64,000 nt of DNA from Magnolia sinica (lineage: Eukaryota > Streptophyta > Magnoliopsida > Magnoliales > Magnoliaceae), in the NCBI RefSeq assembly GCF_029962835.1, contig NC_080577.1, forward strand, positions 124,001 through 188,000, in the 5' to 3' direction. The position numbers were made by a program, and so were the translations under genes. Of this stretch, positions 12,902 to 24,096 are shown piece after piece. The notes under the pieces were generated by a model that saw nothing but the letters and a program-made list of their open reading frames with translations, had not been told where the DNA came from and made no database searches. Position 1 is the first letter of the stretch. Every line of letters starts with the position of its first letter.

Positions 12902-13637
12902 TGGGGATTGATTTGAGTTGCTTCTGTGGACTGCCCACAACCTTTAGGGCATGTATTTATTCTTGATTCTTTGATGAGGATCTGCCATTCTGGCCAGTGC
13001 ATGCATTGTAAAATTGACCGGTTCTGCAACAGTTTACAGGTCATTGATTTTCTTGAATTTTAAGGGGTTTTTTTTTTGGTGGTGTAATGGCTTCTGGAAA
13101 CACCTAAGAATTCAGCTATTGGATTTTACACACAAGTTGGAGATGCTACAAGTGTTCGTATACAAGGAATGGTAAAATTAATGTGTTTCTTAATGAGCGA
13201 CCAATGAGATCTTGTGCATGTATATCCCAGTAGCCTAGCTGGTAACATTATTGTACTTTGTATTGGTGGTGGCTTTTAGCTTAAAAGTGCGAGTGAGATA
13301 TAAGGCCGGTGCAGCTAGAGAAGATAAAAGGTGCACCAGTCATCACTAATGAATCTCAAAATGCAAATATTTGACTAAGGGTGATATGACATGCACCACC
13401 AGAAGCTATCTAGTGGCTTGGAAGAGGCCTTGTGTGCAATCTGTTACAGTTTTAATAGTTTGCATTTTTTATCAAATGGTGAGGGGAGAAAAGCATTCAA
13501 TATTCACATATCATTCTTCGTTATGTAATGATTGCGGTTTTTATTTTCTGCGCCACTTAGGTGCATGAACATAGTGCCTGAAAATTGTAAATTTTTTTTT
13601 AAAAAAAAAAAAGAAAAAAAAAAGAAAAAGAAAATTT

Positions 13638-13662
13638 TATATATATATATATATATATATAT
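13638..13662. repeat. (TA)n microsatellite after a poly-A/purine tract
   Basis: Twenty-five bases of alternating TA directly follow about 50 bases of mostly A with a few G (13590-13634). Confidence 0.95.
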
Positions 13663-14797
13663 CTTGAAGGCTGCGCGTTACTTATGTGGGCATAATAAAG
13701 AGCATTGCTGATAGCGACATGGGGGGTGGCCCGTTGAGGGTGGGGGTGTTGCCTATTCCTAGTGTGGCACCTAGCTAATTCATGCCACTACAATAAAGTG
13801 GGTAGCCGGAATGAGTTCCACATGTGCGGATGTAGAAATGATAATGGTTTTAACATAGTGCTCCTTCCACTCGGGCCATCAAGGAGTTAGTTTTGGGGCC
13901 TCTCCAGGGCTTCTCCAAATCTAACGAGGGATGATGAAGAGGGAAGGGCATATGTGAGTCTGACCCCTCCCGACTCCAATATGGACGTGCACACACGAAC
14001 ACTTTAGTGGCACACTGGATCCTGGGACTGAGTTCACTTGTTGAGTAAATCTAGTTTCTTCATCGACAACTAAGTGCGGATCGGCTGATTCAAATACCCC
14101 TCATGCCTCACAAATCTTCTAGTTTATGGGAGCCCAAAAGTAGCTATTATCTATATGGGGACACTAAAAAAGCAAGTCCAAATATCCAAGGTCTTGGAAG
14201 GATCTTCCACCGAGGAGGCTTCCATGGCACTACTAGTGGGTGCTGGGGACCTTTGAATGAACTTGGGTTCTGATCATCAAACCAAGTGCACCACCGCAGC
14301 AGCGAATTATGGTATGCACATTCGCTGTTCTTGGTAATTTATTGATAAAAAAGGAGAATGAGTAGCCACTGGTGCGGTTGTCATATATGTGTGAAATTCA
14401 GGGTGTCAATGAATAATGACCATGGCCCAGAAATCATGTGCGTGTGCTCAACATTCTATATACAATGGATCGGACGGACGAGTTCCTCGGGGATTTTGCT
14501 AAGCAGACGGGTGATTTTTGTCTTATCATATCCATCTGGGAGAAGAGAGCGGGATGGGGAGTGGGGGCCTCTTTATCTTCCCTTGGTTATGTGCCTTATC
14601 CCCACACATACCAGTATTGGTTAATTAATCTCGACTGTTCATTTGTTCTGTAAACAAGTCGCCCCACCTGATGGTCACGTCGGACTGATTTTTGAACTCC
14701 CCCATACTACTGCACTTTCAAAATACACGGAAGGTAGTTCACATAACGTACCATCATCTCATCCAAAAGGAAGAGGAATATCACCAACACAGTAAAT

Positions 14798-14831
14798 AAA
14801 TAATAATAATAATTATTATTATTATTATTAA
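14798..14831. repeat. self-complementary AAT/ATT microsatellite
   Basis: AATAATAATAAT runs directly into TTATTATTATT, so the tract can fold into a hairpin. It is followed ~40 bp later by a (CCCTT)n tract. Confidence 0.85.
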
Positions 14832-15480
14832 AAAGGTAAGTACGAAATAGTAACTTTTGGGCCCCACCCTCCCTCCCTTCCCTTCCCTTCCCTTCCCTTC
14901 CCTCGGTTCAAAGGCTCAGACTGGGAGGGGTCCCCACGTAGCTCCCTCACACGCGCACGGCAGCCTTTTATTATATATTTATATTTTATACGGATAGACT
15001 GACTGACCAACGAATGATGCGCGCTTCCTTTGCCACTGCGTGGGAAAGGGAAAAGAGTGGTAGGGGCCGACTTTCTTTTGGCCACATGATAGATCACTGA
15101 TATGGTATGGCTACCTCTGCACAAATAGATATATTCAATCTGGACCATCCATCTAGTGCTAGATGTAATGGATGGCTCATCTTTCAGGAATTAAAAAATT
15201 AAAAAAATCATGTTTTAAATCAATTACGATGTACACTGTGACCATCTACCCGGTGATAAGTCATCCTGTTATTCGAGTAATAGCTAAAGTTGGCTCGGCA
15301 ATCAGCATGATTGAACGGTTGGATTATTTGATGGTTAGCAAAGAAAATATTTGGACGGTCCCATATTCAACAGATGACTGATCCAACGTTCAGGATGGTT
15401 CGGTTTTGTTAACACGGGCGTCGGTCTGTATAAACGGGAGAGGCGTAGGGGAGAAGAAAGCGCGTGTAGGAGTCGCCCCT

Positions 15481-15500
15481 TTGACATTTGCAAAAGTCAA
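15481..15500. promoter_or_regulatory. inverted pair of W-box cores upstream of the WRKY gene
   Basis: TTGAC at 15481-15485 and GTCAA at 15496-15500 are arranged as an inverted repeat (TTTGACATTTGCAAAAGTC). The minus-strand site reads TTGACT, a full W-box; the plus-strand site reads TTGACA, which keeps only the core. The pair lies ~110 bp before the TATA box. W-boxes are the known WRKY targets, so auto- or cross-regulation is an inference. Confidence 0.5.
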
Positions 15501-15605
15501 AGCACCGAAAATCAAAAGCGGTTTTTGAGTGTGGGATTGGATCGGGATGCCGAAACCAGAGACCTCAGCTCCCAAAAACCGCTTTTGGAGGACTACCCTT
15601 TCCTC

Positions 15606-15617
15606 TTTATATATACC
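15606..15617 (+). promoter_or_regulatory. TATA box of the WRKY gene
   Basis: TTTATATATACC lies about 155 bp before the chosen ATG, consistent with a transcription start near 15640 and a leader of about 120 nt containing (CAG)n and (GA)n. Another TATAAA word occurs at ~15429, but it would place the W-box pair inside the transcript. Confidence 0.55.
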
Positions 15618-15667
15618 ATCAGTGCCTAAAGTCAGCGCCCTCTCTGTCTCTCCACCACACCCATCAC

Positions 15668-15690
15668 CAGCAGCAGCAGCAGCAGCAGCA
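15668..15690 (+). repeat. (CAG)n tract in the WRKY 5' leader
   Basis: Seven and a half CAG units. In the leader it precedes the GA tract; it is untranslated with the chosen start. Confidence 0.9.
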
Positions 15691-15716
15691 AGAGGCACAG
15701 GCCCCAGAGACAGATT

Positions 15717-15720
<4 letters not shown>

Positions 15721-15753
<33 letters not shown>
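15721..15753 (+). repeat. (GA)n tract directly upstream of the WRKY start codon
   Basis: Thirty-three bases of uninterrupted GA end 9 nt before the ATG. GA-rich leaders are common in plants as BBR/BPC-binding and 5' UTR elements. Its complement is a 40-nt (TC)n tract in intron 2 of the same gene. Confidence 0.9.
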
Positions 15754-15755
<2 letters not shown>

Positions 15756-15762
15756 AGTTTCC

Positions 15763-16286
15763 ATGGAAGGGTGGGATCTCGAGGCGGTGGTTAGAGGGTG
15801 CGGCATCCCCAATCCCTCACCTACTTCAACTACAGAAGAAGATCCCTTCTCTTTCCTTTCACCCCATCAGCTGCTCCTCCAGAAGGACGTCGATGACGAG
15901 CAGCATCTCCTCTGCTTCCCCAATGCCTTGCTTATCCAAAAAGCATCTATGCAGCAAGAACTGGAGGATTTATGCAAGCCCTTCTTCTCATCCTCTGTTC
16001 AAGCCCATCAGCAACCATCACCACCACCACCTCCTCCACCTCCTCCTCCTCGTCAAGTCCCTCGATCCAAAAGAAGGCCGGTTTACTTTTTCTTTTCTTT
16101 TTTACCTCTGATTTCTCTTACACAAGCTCCAATCTTCTCATCTCACTCATGTCTATTTATTTATTTTACAGGAAGAACCAGCAGAAGAGGGTGGTTTGCC
16201 AGGTACCCGCTGAGGGCCTTTCTTCCGACATGTGGGCATGGCGCAAGTACGGGCAAAAACCCATCAAGGGCTCCCCTTATCCAAGG

Positions 16287-16331
<45 letters not shown>

Positions 16332-16851
16332 AACCCACCAACTGGCAGTGAGCTGTTGTAACTAATAGAGGGCAGGGTTTGTTTCAACCTACAGAGGTTA
16401 TTACAGGTGCAGCAGCTCCAAAGGATGCTTGGCGAGGAAGCAGGTGGAGCGGAGCCGGTCCGATCCAACCACCTTCATCATTACCTACACCGCCGAACAC
16501 AACCATCCCATCCCCACTCACCGCAACTCCCTTGCCGGCAGCACGCGCCCCAAGCACACGGCCGGCCCCACTCAGCAGCCCTCCTCTGTCGCGGAGAGCG
16601 AGCCCCCCAACAAGGCCGCTTCCCCTCTTAGTCTGACTGAGGAGCTTCCTCAGCCGCACAAGCAACAGGAAGGTGGACAAGGTGAGGAGGATCTGCTTGT
16701 GTTCCAGAATGATTTGGTGATGGGTGAAGATGACGTGTTCTTGGACTTGGAAGAGCTCTGGGAGGCCACAGACACCTATGCCTTTGATGATTTCGCCTTC
16801 CCCTCTCCTTGGCTTGCCAACAAAGCCGCAACCGCTGCCGGTGGCAGCTAG
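15763..16851 (+). CDS. WRKY22: WRKY transcription factor, group IIe (WRKY22/29 type)
   Basis: Three exons, 15763-16076, 16172-16285 and 16395-16851, encode 294 residues. The WRKYGQK heptad is at residues 128-134 within [20 protein letters not shown], and the zinc ligands are C148, C154, H178 and H180 (C-x5-C-x23-H-x-H, group II). [20 protein letters not shown] and TYTAEHNHP are typical of group IIe, and the conserved intron interrupts the R before GYYRC. The N-terminal half has an acidic Phe/Leu-rich part and a proline run; the tail has [20 protein letters not shown], a likely acidic activation region. Family members bind W-boxes in the nucleus and act in pattern-triggered immunity and senescence. 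The start was chosen at 15763 ([12 protein letters not shown]); an in-frame ATG at 15529 would read through the TATA box and repeats. Intron 1 has a non-GT donor if the family reading is right. The symbol marks the closest type; orthology to WRKY22 rather than WRKY27/29 is not settled. Confidence 0.9.
16289..16328 (+). repeat. (TC)n tract at the 5' end of WRKY intron 2
   Basis: Forty bases of TC begin three bases after the GT donor (GTATCTCTC). The tract is the sense-strand complement of the leader (GA)n at 15721-15753. Confidence 0.95.
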
Positions 16852-17120
16852 ATGATGAAGAAGAAGATGATATTTACCTCTTTTTTTTTTCTATTTTTTT
16901 TTTTTTTTTCTATTTTGTCCAGATAGATAGATGGATAGATAGATAGATAGAGAGGGAGGGAGAGCATCTCTCCTCCAGTTCTCCACAATACCTTGTTTTT
17001 ATATTTCTTTATATATATGTAAGAGAAATAGAAAATAAACAGAACTCAGAAAGCTCTTCTTTTTGTAGACAGAAAAGATATATTCCATGTTCTTGTCTCA
17101 CACTCCCATCATAACCGATC
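16852..17120 (+). other. WRKY 3' UTR region
   Basis: After the stop there is a GA-rich segment, two poly-T runs, a GATA-type microsatellite (16923-16950) and an AATAAA word at 17034-17039, which is the best candidate polyadenylation signal. Confidence 0.5.
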
Positions 17121-19790
17121 AATGGTTATGTTTGTAAAAGATAGCGAGAGGGCAGTGGCATCTTTTTGTATTGTATTCCATTTTCATATCATGCTTTCCT
17201 TCTTCTTTTTTTCCTTTTTTTCTTAAATAAATAAATAAATAAAAATAAAGAGAGGGAACCTCAAGTGCAAATGAATGAGGGAGAGAGATGTATATTGGGA
17301 TCTTGCCTTTCGTGTCTCATGCCTCTCATTCTAAGCTGGTTTGCGACTAAAACTAGCTACTCTTTCCGGTGATCCACTTATCCCCTTTTCCGATAAAGGG
17401 GCCCCAAATTAAATAATGAACAAATAAATAAAAGTACATAACTTAGGCCGACATTAGTAAAATGCACGGGACTCATGGACCATCTCAAAAGAAAATCACC
17501 CCATTTCAAAAGTACCGGTTCACACTGAACCATTGCAACTTAAGACCGCTCCTAGTTTCTTTTATATATATATTGAATCCCTGCAATTTACGGCCTATCC
17601 ATCCCATCCGCATCCACCAAATCTATGGCCTTGATCATTGGCATTCTCAAAAAAGAAAGAAAAAATAATCAGCAGTCCCGGCACAATTAAGATCATCGTA
17701 TATCATGCTATTGCTGGCGCAGCCCTTTTGACCGTCCATTCCGCCTTTAGATATTGGGAAGGAAAGGGTCAAAGAAGATGTCGATCCTCCCATCTCAACG
17801 CGCCTCGCCTATAAACCGTGGTTACACGGCTCCCCTCTGACCAAAAGCTCCCTCGGGAAATCTCCAAAACTCAAAAGTGGGCCATAGTAGGAGAAACAAT
17901 TGGGATGGAGACAGCCACGTTAAAACCTTTCTAGCTAGGGCCAACATGATAGTTAAGATGCCATCCAACCCCTTCGTAAGGTGATTTCCACCTTGATGAT
18001 TGAGGAAAAGACAAATATAACCCTGATCCAGATCTTCTGTGACCCTGCTAAGGTTTCAAAGGTAGGACTTCAATCCTCACTCGTGTGGCGATGGATGGTT
18101 GGAGTGGATATGACTGAACTCTTTCATTGTGGTCGGCCCAACAGAGATTTAGGTTACAGAAGAGATGTCCTACAACCTTTCTTTGTCCTCTTATCACGAC
18201 AAATCACGAGGTAACTGAACTCTATCCCTGTGTTCTACCTATTTTGTTCTTTTTTATTTTTTATTTTTATTAATTTTGACTTTCGAGATGGTCTCCACTT
18301 GCCTTTTATATGCTATACAGCTGTACCCTCATTTTTATTTGCACACGCTGGCCCACCTGTGAGCGGATCGCTTTTGTGTTTTGACTCAGCAACACTACTA
18401 ATAAGCGGCTGGGATCTTGAATATGAGCGATAGAGATCAAAATATCCGAGCAGCCAATGTCAAAACCTGCCCGTTTCTTTTCTTTTGGTTTTCTTTCTAC
18501 ACTAATAACAACGATCTCATTAATGTTGTACATCATTACCACGTTGACAAAGTTTAGTCGTACTGGTAAGTAGTAAGCAAGACCCACTCCCACAATCAAA
18601 ACGAAAGAATTGCCCTGGTTATTAACAAATAACAAACTCTCGTATTTACGTTGATAATGTAAATGTCATATGAAGTATCCTTCTTTTTAGTTATTTTTCT
18701 AAAATTTTAATTTATGCCGCGCGTTTGCTGGCACCAAATGTTACCATAAAAGTGCAACCAAACGCACTCTATGAGGATTCTTTTTAATATTTTCTTTCTC
18801 AACTTGATGGTATAACATTGGGGGCTTTTCAAATGAAAGCCTTGGGGAAGTCTCTTAGGAATCATTTTGATTAAAAGATTCTTAAACATTTCATCCTGTA
18901 AAATTAAGGTTGGCAATGGGCCAGCTAGTCCGTCTCACCCACAAGCCGGGCCCAGATTTAGGCCAGGCTTGGACCTACTAGCTTGCCTCGTGGGCTGAGC
19001 TTGGGCCTCACATGCATTGCCCAATCAATTTCTATGTCAAAGTTGAGCTGAAGTCTCACATACATATGTTGTACCATACAAATATGCCATTTTATCCTTA
19101 ATTAGGCAACTATCAATCAAGCGGTTGAATTAGAAAGAGTAAAGAAGAAAATAGGGATTTATCAATATTCAGGTCGGGTTGGCCAGTTTGGGTCATGTCT
19201 AGGCTCAGCCCCTTTTTTTCTTATTATTATTATTATGATTTTTTTTTTTGTTTTTTCTTGTGAGGGTGTCGGTCTTGGGCTTGTTGTGCTGCGTTCATGA
19301 CAGGTTGAAGCCCTGGTTCTTTAAGTGTTTGGTCAAGCCCTATCTAAAATAAAGCAACCATCCGTATTGATTATATAAATTTTTTTAAAAAAGGTGCAAT
19401 CCATCTACACCGATAATACTTCAATTGCACACCTCGAAACTAGGTTGATTGCATCATCCTAAAAGCTATGCCAAAGCTTAGTAGAATAGATGGTTGAGAT
19501 TTTCTAGAAACAAAAAGGACTCTCTATGGAGTGGCCCCATCATGTACTTCACAACAATCATTTTCACGGGATCATAGCAACCGCCCCATCAATGACTAGG
19601 ACAATCCAGAATAATTGTAAGAAAATAGCCTAATCATCAATCTGAACCGTTCATCATGTGGGTCTCACTCTTGATTGCTTGTGCCCTGCAAGGATCACTC
19701 ATTGGATGACTCTAACCACAATCAATGCCTATAATATCAGGTGAGGGCACGTCTTGCCCAATTTCCATCAGCATAGGTAACAAACTCAAG
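17121..19790. other. intergenic, no gene recognised
   Basis: AT-rich sequence without recognisable protein coding. Around 18905-19330 a GGCAATGGGCCAGC-like start followed by GGGC/GGCC-rich words resembles the ends of degraded hAT-like repeats common in plants. 19430-19780 has unassigned MITE-like composition. Confidence 0.4.
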
Positions 19791-22700
19791 AAAATATGTA
19801 AATAAAAAGAACAAATATTGATCTATATAGTGCCCCGCAAGTATTGAATAATTTGTAGGATAGTTGTCATGTGTAAAGTATGAGGCTTGACAATGGACTG
19901 ACTTACAACCTATACAATATATGCGATGTCAGGTCTGGTCATCATTAAGTAAACAAGCCTATTAACTAAGCAACAATATAGGGAAGGTTGCTTCAAAAGG
20001 TCACCATATCATTTACCATATTGAACATTTAATTCCATTGGCATCTCGATAATCCTATGATTAGAAAGATAGGTAATATTAATGAGATCTTAGGTATGTT
20101 TTCGTCGGTTGATGAGTATACCATGATTAATACGAGAAACTTCTAATTCAAAGAAGTATGTAAGATTGCTTAGATCTTTTATGTGGAATGATGACTAAAG
20201 AACTTTCTGAAGCTTTGTTATTTCGGTTGTATCACTTTCAATTAGGAAAAGATCATCCACATAAACAAGCAGGATCATAATATCATAGGAGGAAGTTTGT
20301 ACGAATAAGAAATGATCATCACCACTCTATCAAAATCTTGCACCAATCACAACCTTAGGGAACCTTTCAAACTAAACATGAGGTGCTTGTTTTAGCCCAT
20401 ATAATGCTTTTTGAAGTTTATATAATAAAATTTTCTTACCTATGTTGAAATTAGGAGGTTAATCTATGTATACAGTTTATATGTGTGCTTGTGTGTGGAC
20501 ACCCCATCCCAAGCTGATAAGTTGATAGAGTTTGAACAGATGGATGGACAACTGCACCCCGATCTTAAACCCTAACCTTAGAAGCCTAAACCTTAGGAAC
20601 CACAATCATAAACCCTAACCCTATAAGCCTAGACCCTAGGAAGTCCAGTCTTAAGTCTAAACTCAACCCATCCAACCGAGTTAACCCAGTCAACCCGATC
20701 AGCCTAACCTTAAACCCTAGAAACTTAAAATCCTAGATCCTTGAGTCAACTCGGCGAGTTAACTCATCCGGTCAGCCTATCCAAACTCATAACCCAATCA
20801 ACTCACCTAGTCAAGCTTAAAAGCAAGCCCGAACTCAAGCCCAAAACTAAGACCAATTGGAGAAATGGCCAAAACCTCAAAATGCCAACCCTTACAACAA
20901 AGCCCCCACATGCTTAGAGGATACTGCTTGCCAAAACAGGGAGTCCAAGTGGGGACTGACGGCAACCATGTTGTCGCCGGCCACATGGCACCCCCTCTCT
21001 TTAGGGTAGCATCCCTCAAGCATGTGGGTTATTCCTTTTTCGAATCTTAAGTGTGCGATTGAGGTGCATTTACTGTGATGTCCATCTCCTTACCCAAAAT
21101 CACCATTTTACCAACCCATCCAATCCATGAGATGATGCCATGTGGCAATCTCCAATCCGAGCAATTCAACCATATTTTGCCATTAGGATTACCAAGAATA
21201 ACAAAAAAACCGGATACTATAAATAGCGCACCCACCCCCCCCATTTCAGTCATTTACTCCCATTTCAAATCTCTTCTCATTTCAGAGAGAGAGCCTTAGC
21301 CACGTAGCCATCCCTCCATCAAGGAGAGTGAGAGTGAGAAATCCTAGCCCTGGTCTAGCTTGGTTTAGCCAGAATCCAAGCCTCCTAAGCCACCCAAGCT
21401 CAAATATGAGCCACTCAACCTAGCCTCGCGACACTACCATTCATCCTACCAAACCTCTATCAATTTCATCAAACCAATGCATTAGTATCATGCAACATTC
21501 ATTCCCTTCTCAATCCCCTTACTCCTCATATACATTAGCATAATAATGCATCTCATTGTTTTCACGGATCTGACTGACGGGCGTATGCTCTATGACTTGC
21601 TTATATAATTAGATCGCAACAGGTCAACTAGAAACCTTTATCGGTTGGTTATCGTTTTATGATAAGCATCCATAAAACATCAAGCATCCTTTGCACCTTT
21701 CACTTGATCATTTCGAATGTATGCTCTGCGACTTGCTAATATAATTAGATCCTGCCTATCAGAAATTCAAATTGATCAAACACCTTTACTACACACCACA
21801 TTACATTTTATGCATCGCATTACATTTATAGCATACAAAAACTACCCATATTGTTCAGAAATTAATCAGATCTTGCATAGTAAAGACAGTATACATCTGT
21901 ATTAGGCAAAGTGGGTGCCTAATACATTCTCTCGCTTTAACCGCGGTCCATTACTCAGAAACTCTGGAATGTAAACTTACGAGTCATCTTAAGGTTAAAG
22001 ATACTCGGGTTCTCAATCTAAAGCGTTTCTATGGGCTCTAATTGACTGTAGAATCGTAATAATTGGTTGATGGTGACTCTTATCAAATATCACATCTTCT
22101 ATCCTCCATCACATAAGCCCTCAAGCAAGGCAACGAGTGGAAGGAAGAGAGTAGATCTCCCATACCCTCGGGAATTGTGCTCTCCTCCAGCGTCCACACC
22201 ATGGAGAAAAGTATTCTCGATTTCATCCATTGAATAAACCAACTACAAGTCATGACAACCGTAAATAGCATTCGGATGGTCTTCATCGTCATTACTGGAG
22301 CAAAAGTCTCCTCATGGTAGATGTCATACTCATGTTTATAGCTTTACGTTATGAGACCAGTTTTTTACTAATCAAGAGAACCATAGGATTTTAGCTTAAT
22401 AGAGTACACACATTTACATCTAATTACCTGTTGACCAAGTGGTCGAGGAACAAAATCTCATGTGTGATTATCTGCTAGAGCCTATAATTTGTCTATTATT
22501 ATGTCCCTCCAACATTGTTGGGTAAAAGCCTGAGAATGTGAGGTACATACAGAAACAAATTCAAGACTGGAAAACATAAAACAAATAAGTCGACTAGAAG
22601 ATGTAATGGACGAGTAGAACAACGTACCTCAAGAATTGAAGGACCAATTGTAGGTTGAGTAATGTGAGAGAATGAAGAAGACATGCTTCTCTCGATGTTG

Positions 22701-23340
22701 AGAAACCTGTAAAGGAGTTGGAGTCATATGTGAAGCAGGAGGTGTTTCTAAAAACCAAGTTAGGCCTGTAGAACCAACAAAATTATTACTTATAGCTGGT
22801 AAAAGTGAAACATGAAATGGAACATATTTTGAGAAGACATCATTTCTTAAAACATGAACACAGCGAGCATTATGATCATAACAATAATATCCATTCAGGG
22901 TGTATTCTGAAACCGAGATACATGTAATTGATAGACTTTAGAGAGTGCTTACTTCGTTCATATGAAGAAAGATGAATATAACAAACACATAAAAAAAATG
23001 TTAAATAATGAGTAAAGATGAAGATATCTAAATAGAACAAAATAGAGGCAAGTATTTCCAAAAAGTTTGGTCAACATACGGTTTACGAGATAAACAGATT
23101 GTAACATTAAGGTATATGGGACAAAAGTGTCTATCATCAAAGTGTTAGCCATCTTGACAATATGTCGATTTTTTTGTTCAATAACATTATTTTCTAAGTA
23201 TATGGGCAAGTCTTCCAACACATAATCTCATAACCTCGTATATATGCTTCAAACTTTAAAGAAATCTATTCTCCTCTGAAATATGAGTGAATGACCTCAA
23301 TCGTTTTCTTGAATGGTGTGAGTACCATAATATAGAATTA
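19790..23340 (-). mobile_element. old, broken Ty1/copia retrotransposon with a later insertion
   Basis: Read on the minus strand, the parts appear in copia order. Integrase core words (NRHIVKMANTLMIDTFVPYT) lie near 22990-23200. The start of the RT domain (EETFAPV...MKTIRMLF) lies near 22190-22330. Further RT words (KLQKALYGLKQAP, LLVYVDDLFL) lie near 20250-20430, with eroded sequence to ~19800. Between the two RT parts is ~1.6 kb of unrelated sequence. No LTR pair was found. It has many breaks and is a fossil, clearly older than the Athila-like element to its right. Confidence 0.75.
20490..22100. mobile_element. unassigned ~1.6 kb insertion inside the copia relic, possibly a solo LTR
   Basis: It separates two adjacent parts of the copia RT domain. 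It starts near TGTGGACACCCCATCCC, contains degenerate CCTAAACCTTAG-like repeats (20570-20740), a TATA-like CTATAAATAG near 21218 and pyrimidine-rich sequence, all of which suit an LTR. Neither an exact end nor a target duplication could be fixed. Confidence 0.4.
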
Positions 23341-23986
23341 TTTTTTAAAAAAAAAAAGATTAAAAAATCTGTAATTTAGAGTACATGGAATATATTCAAA
23401 TACATTTGGTGAAATCATTTATAAATATTTTATAATACTGCATGCAACATTTAAATATTTAAATACCTTTTTTTTCTTGATTTTAATGTTGACTATAAGG
23501 TGTTTGATGAAATACATGTAAAAAGCTGGTGCTGTTTTACATACCGTGAGAAATTGAAAGTGCGCTTCATGTGTTTGTAAAAATGTTGCACGTGCTCGAT
23601 CTTAGCCCAAGCTGGCCCGAGCTGCTAATCAAACTGAATCGAGCTAGCTAGTCAAGGTCGAGGACCGAACCGAGCCGAGTTCGAGTTGCGGTCAGCTAGT
23701 GACCGACTCGGTTCGACTCATGTACATCTCTAGTTTAAAGTTAATAGGAGCACACACATGGAATTGCTGAAAGTTAGGTCCCTATTTTCGGAATTGATGC
23801 CCGATTAGTGCTTTGTTCCAAACCTTGGGCCGATGATCCTGTAATTTGTTGCTTGGGAAACATCCGAGCGGTCCAGTGTGTGTGCATCTGTTTATAGATG
23901 TCCACTCTAGGATGGATGGCTCGGATCACGCACGCGTGGGATAAGTTAGTACATGTCGCAGCCTCCTGCCCTCGTTGATTTTTAAC
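23341..23986. other. intergenic, short repeat relics
   Basis: Around 23580-23740 there is a GAGC/GCTCG- and CGAGTCGG-rich segment of degraded DNA-transposon type (ACCGAACCGAGCCGAG). No coding content was recognised. Confidence 0.4.
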
Positions 23987-24096
23987 TGCGACGCGGATTG
24001 CGCACTGAGTCACTCAGTACGCTACAGTGTACTGAGTAAACTATGTGGGGGACCGCTGTGATGTATGTGTCTTATCCACGCTGTCCATACGTTTTA
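23987..24096 (+). repeat. fold-back element, left terminal part of the left arm
   Basis: It includes a perfect 9-bp inverted repeat, ACTCAGTAC (24012-24020) and GTACTGAGT (24029-24037), around an 8-nt loop. The right end has a single ACTCAGTAC (42972-42980) with no second half. The arm is interrupted at 24096 by the Athila-like element and resumes at 34345. Confidence 0.8.

Larger units (their letters stand above)
12902..15420. other. intergenic region between the Tic22-like and WRKY genes
   Basis: The 3' UTR of the Tic22-like gene probably covers the first few hundred bases; no strong polyadenylation signal was singled out. Also present: an A-rich run followed by (TA)n at 13638-13662, a self-complementary AAT/ATT tract near 14798-14831 and a pyrimidine (CCCTT)n tract near 14870-14905. 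Nothing coding was recognised. Confidence 0.5.

Noticed and set aside
15529-15762. Upstream in-frame ATG as WRKY start (longer N-terminus)
   Set aside because: It would translate across the TATA box, a CAG tract and a GA tract; the family-like N-terminus [12 protein letters not shown] starts at 15763.
15390-15812. 140-codon minus-strand frame opposite the WRKY 5' end
   Set aside because: It is driven by the GA/CAG repeats (Ser-Leu and Ala runs) and is antisense to a well-supported gene and promoter.
16384-16831. Minus-strand and +2 frames over WRKY exon 3
   Set aside because: Shadow frames in GC-rich coding sequence; the WRKY frame has all domain residues.
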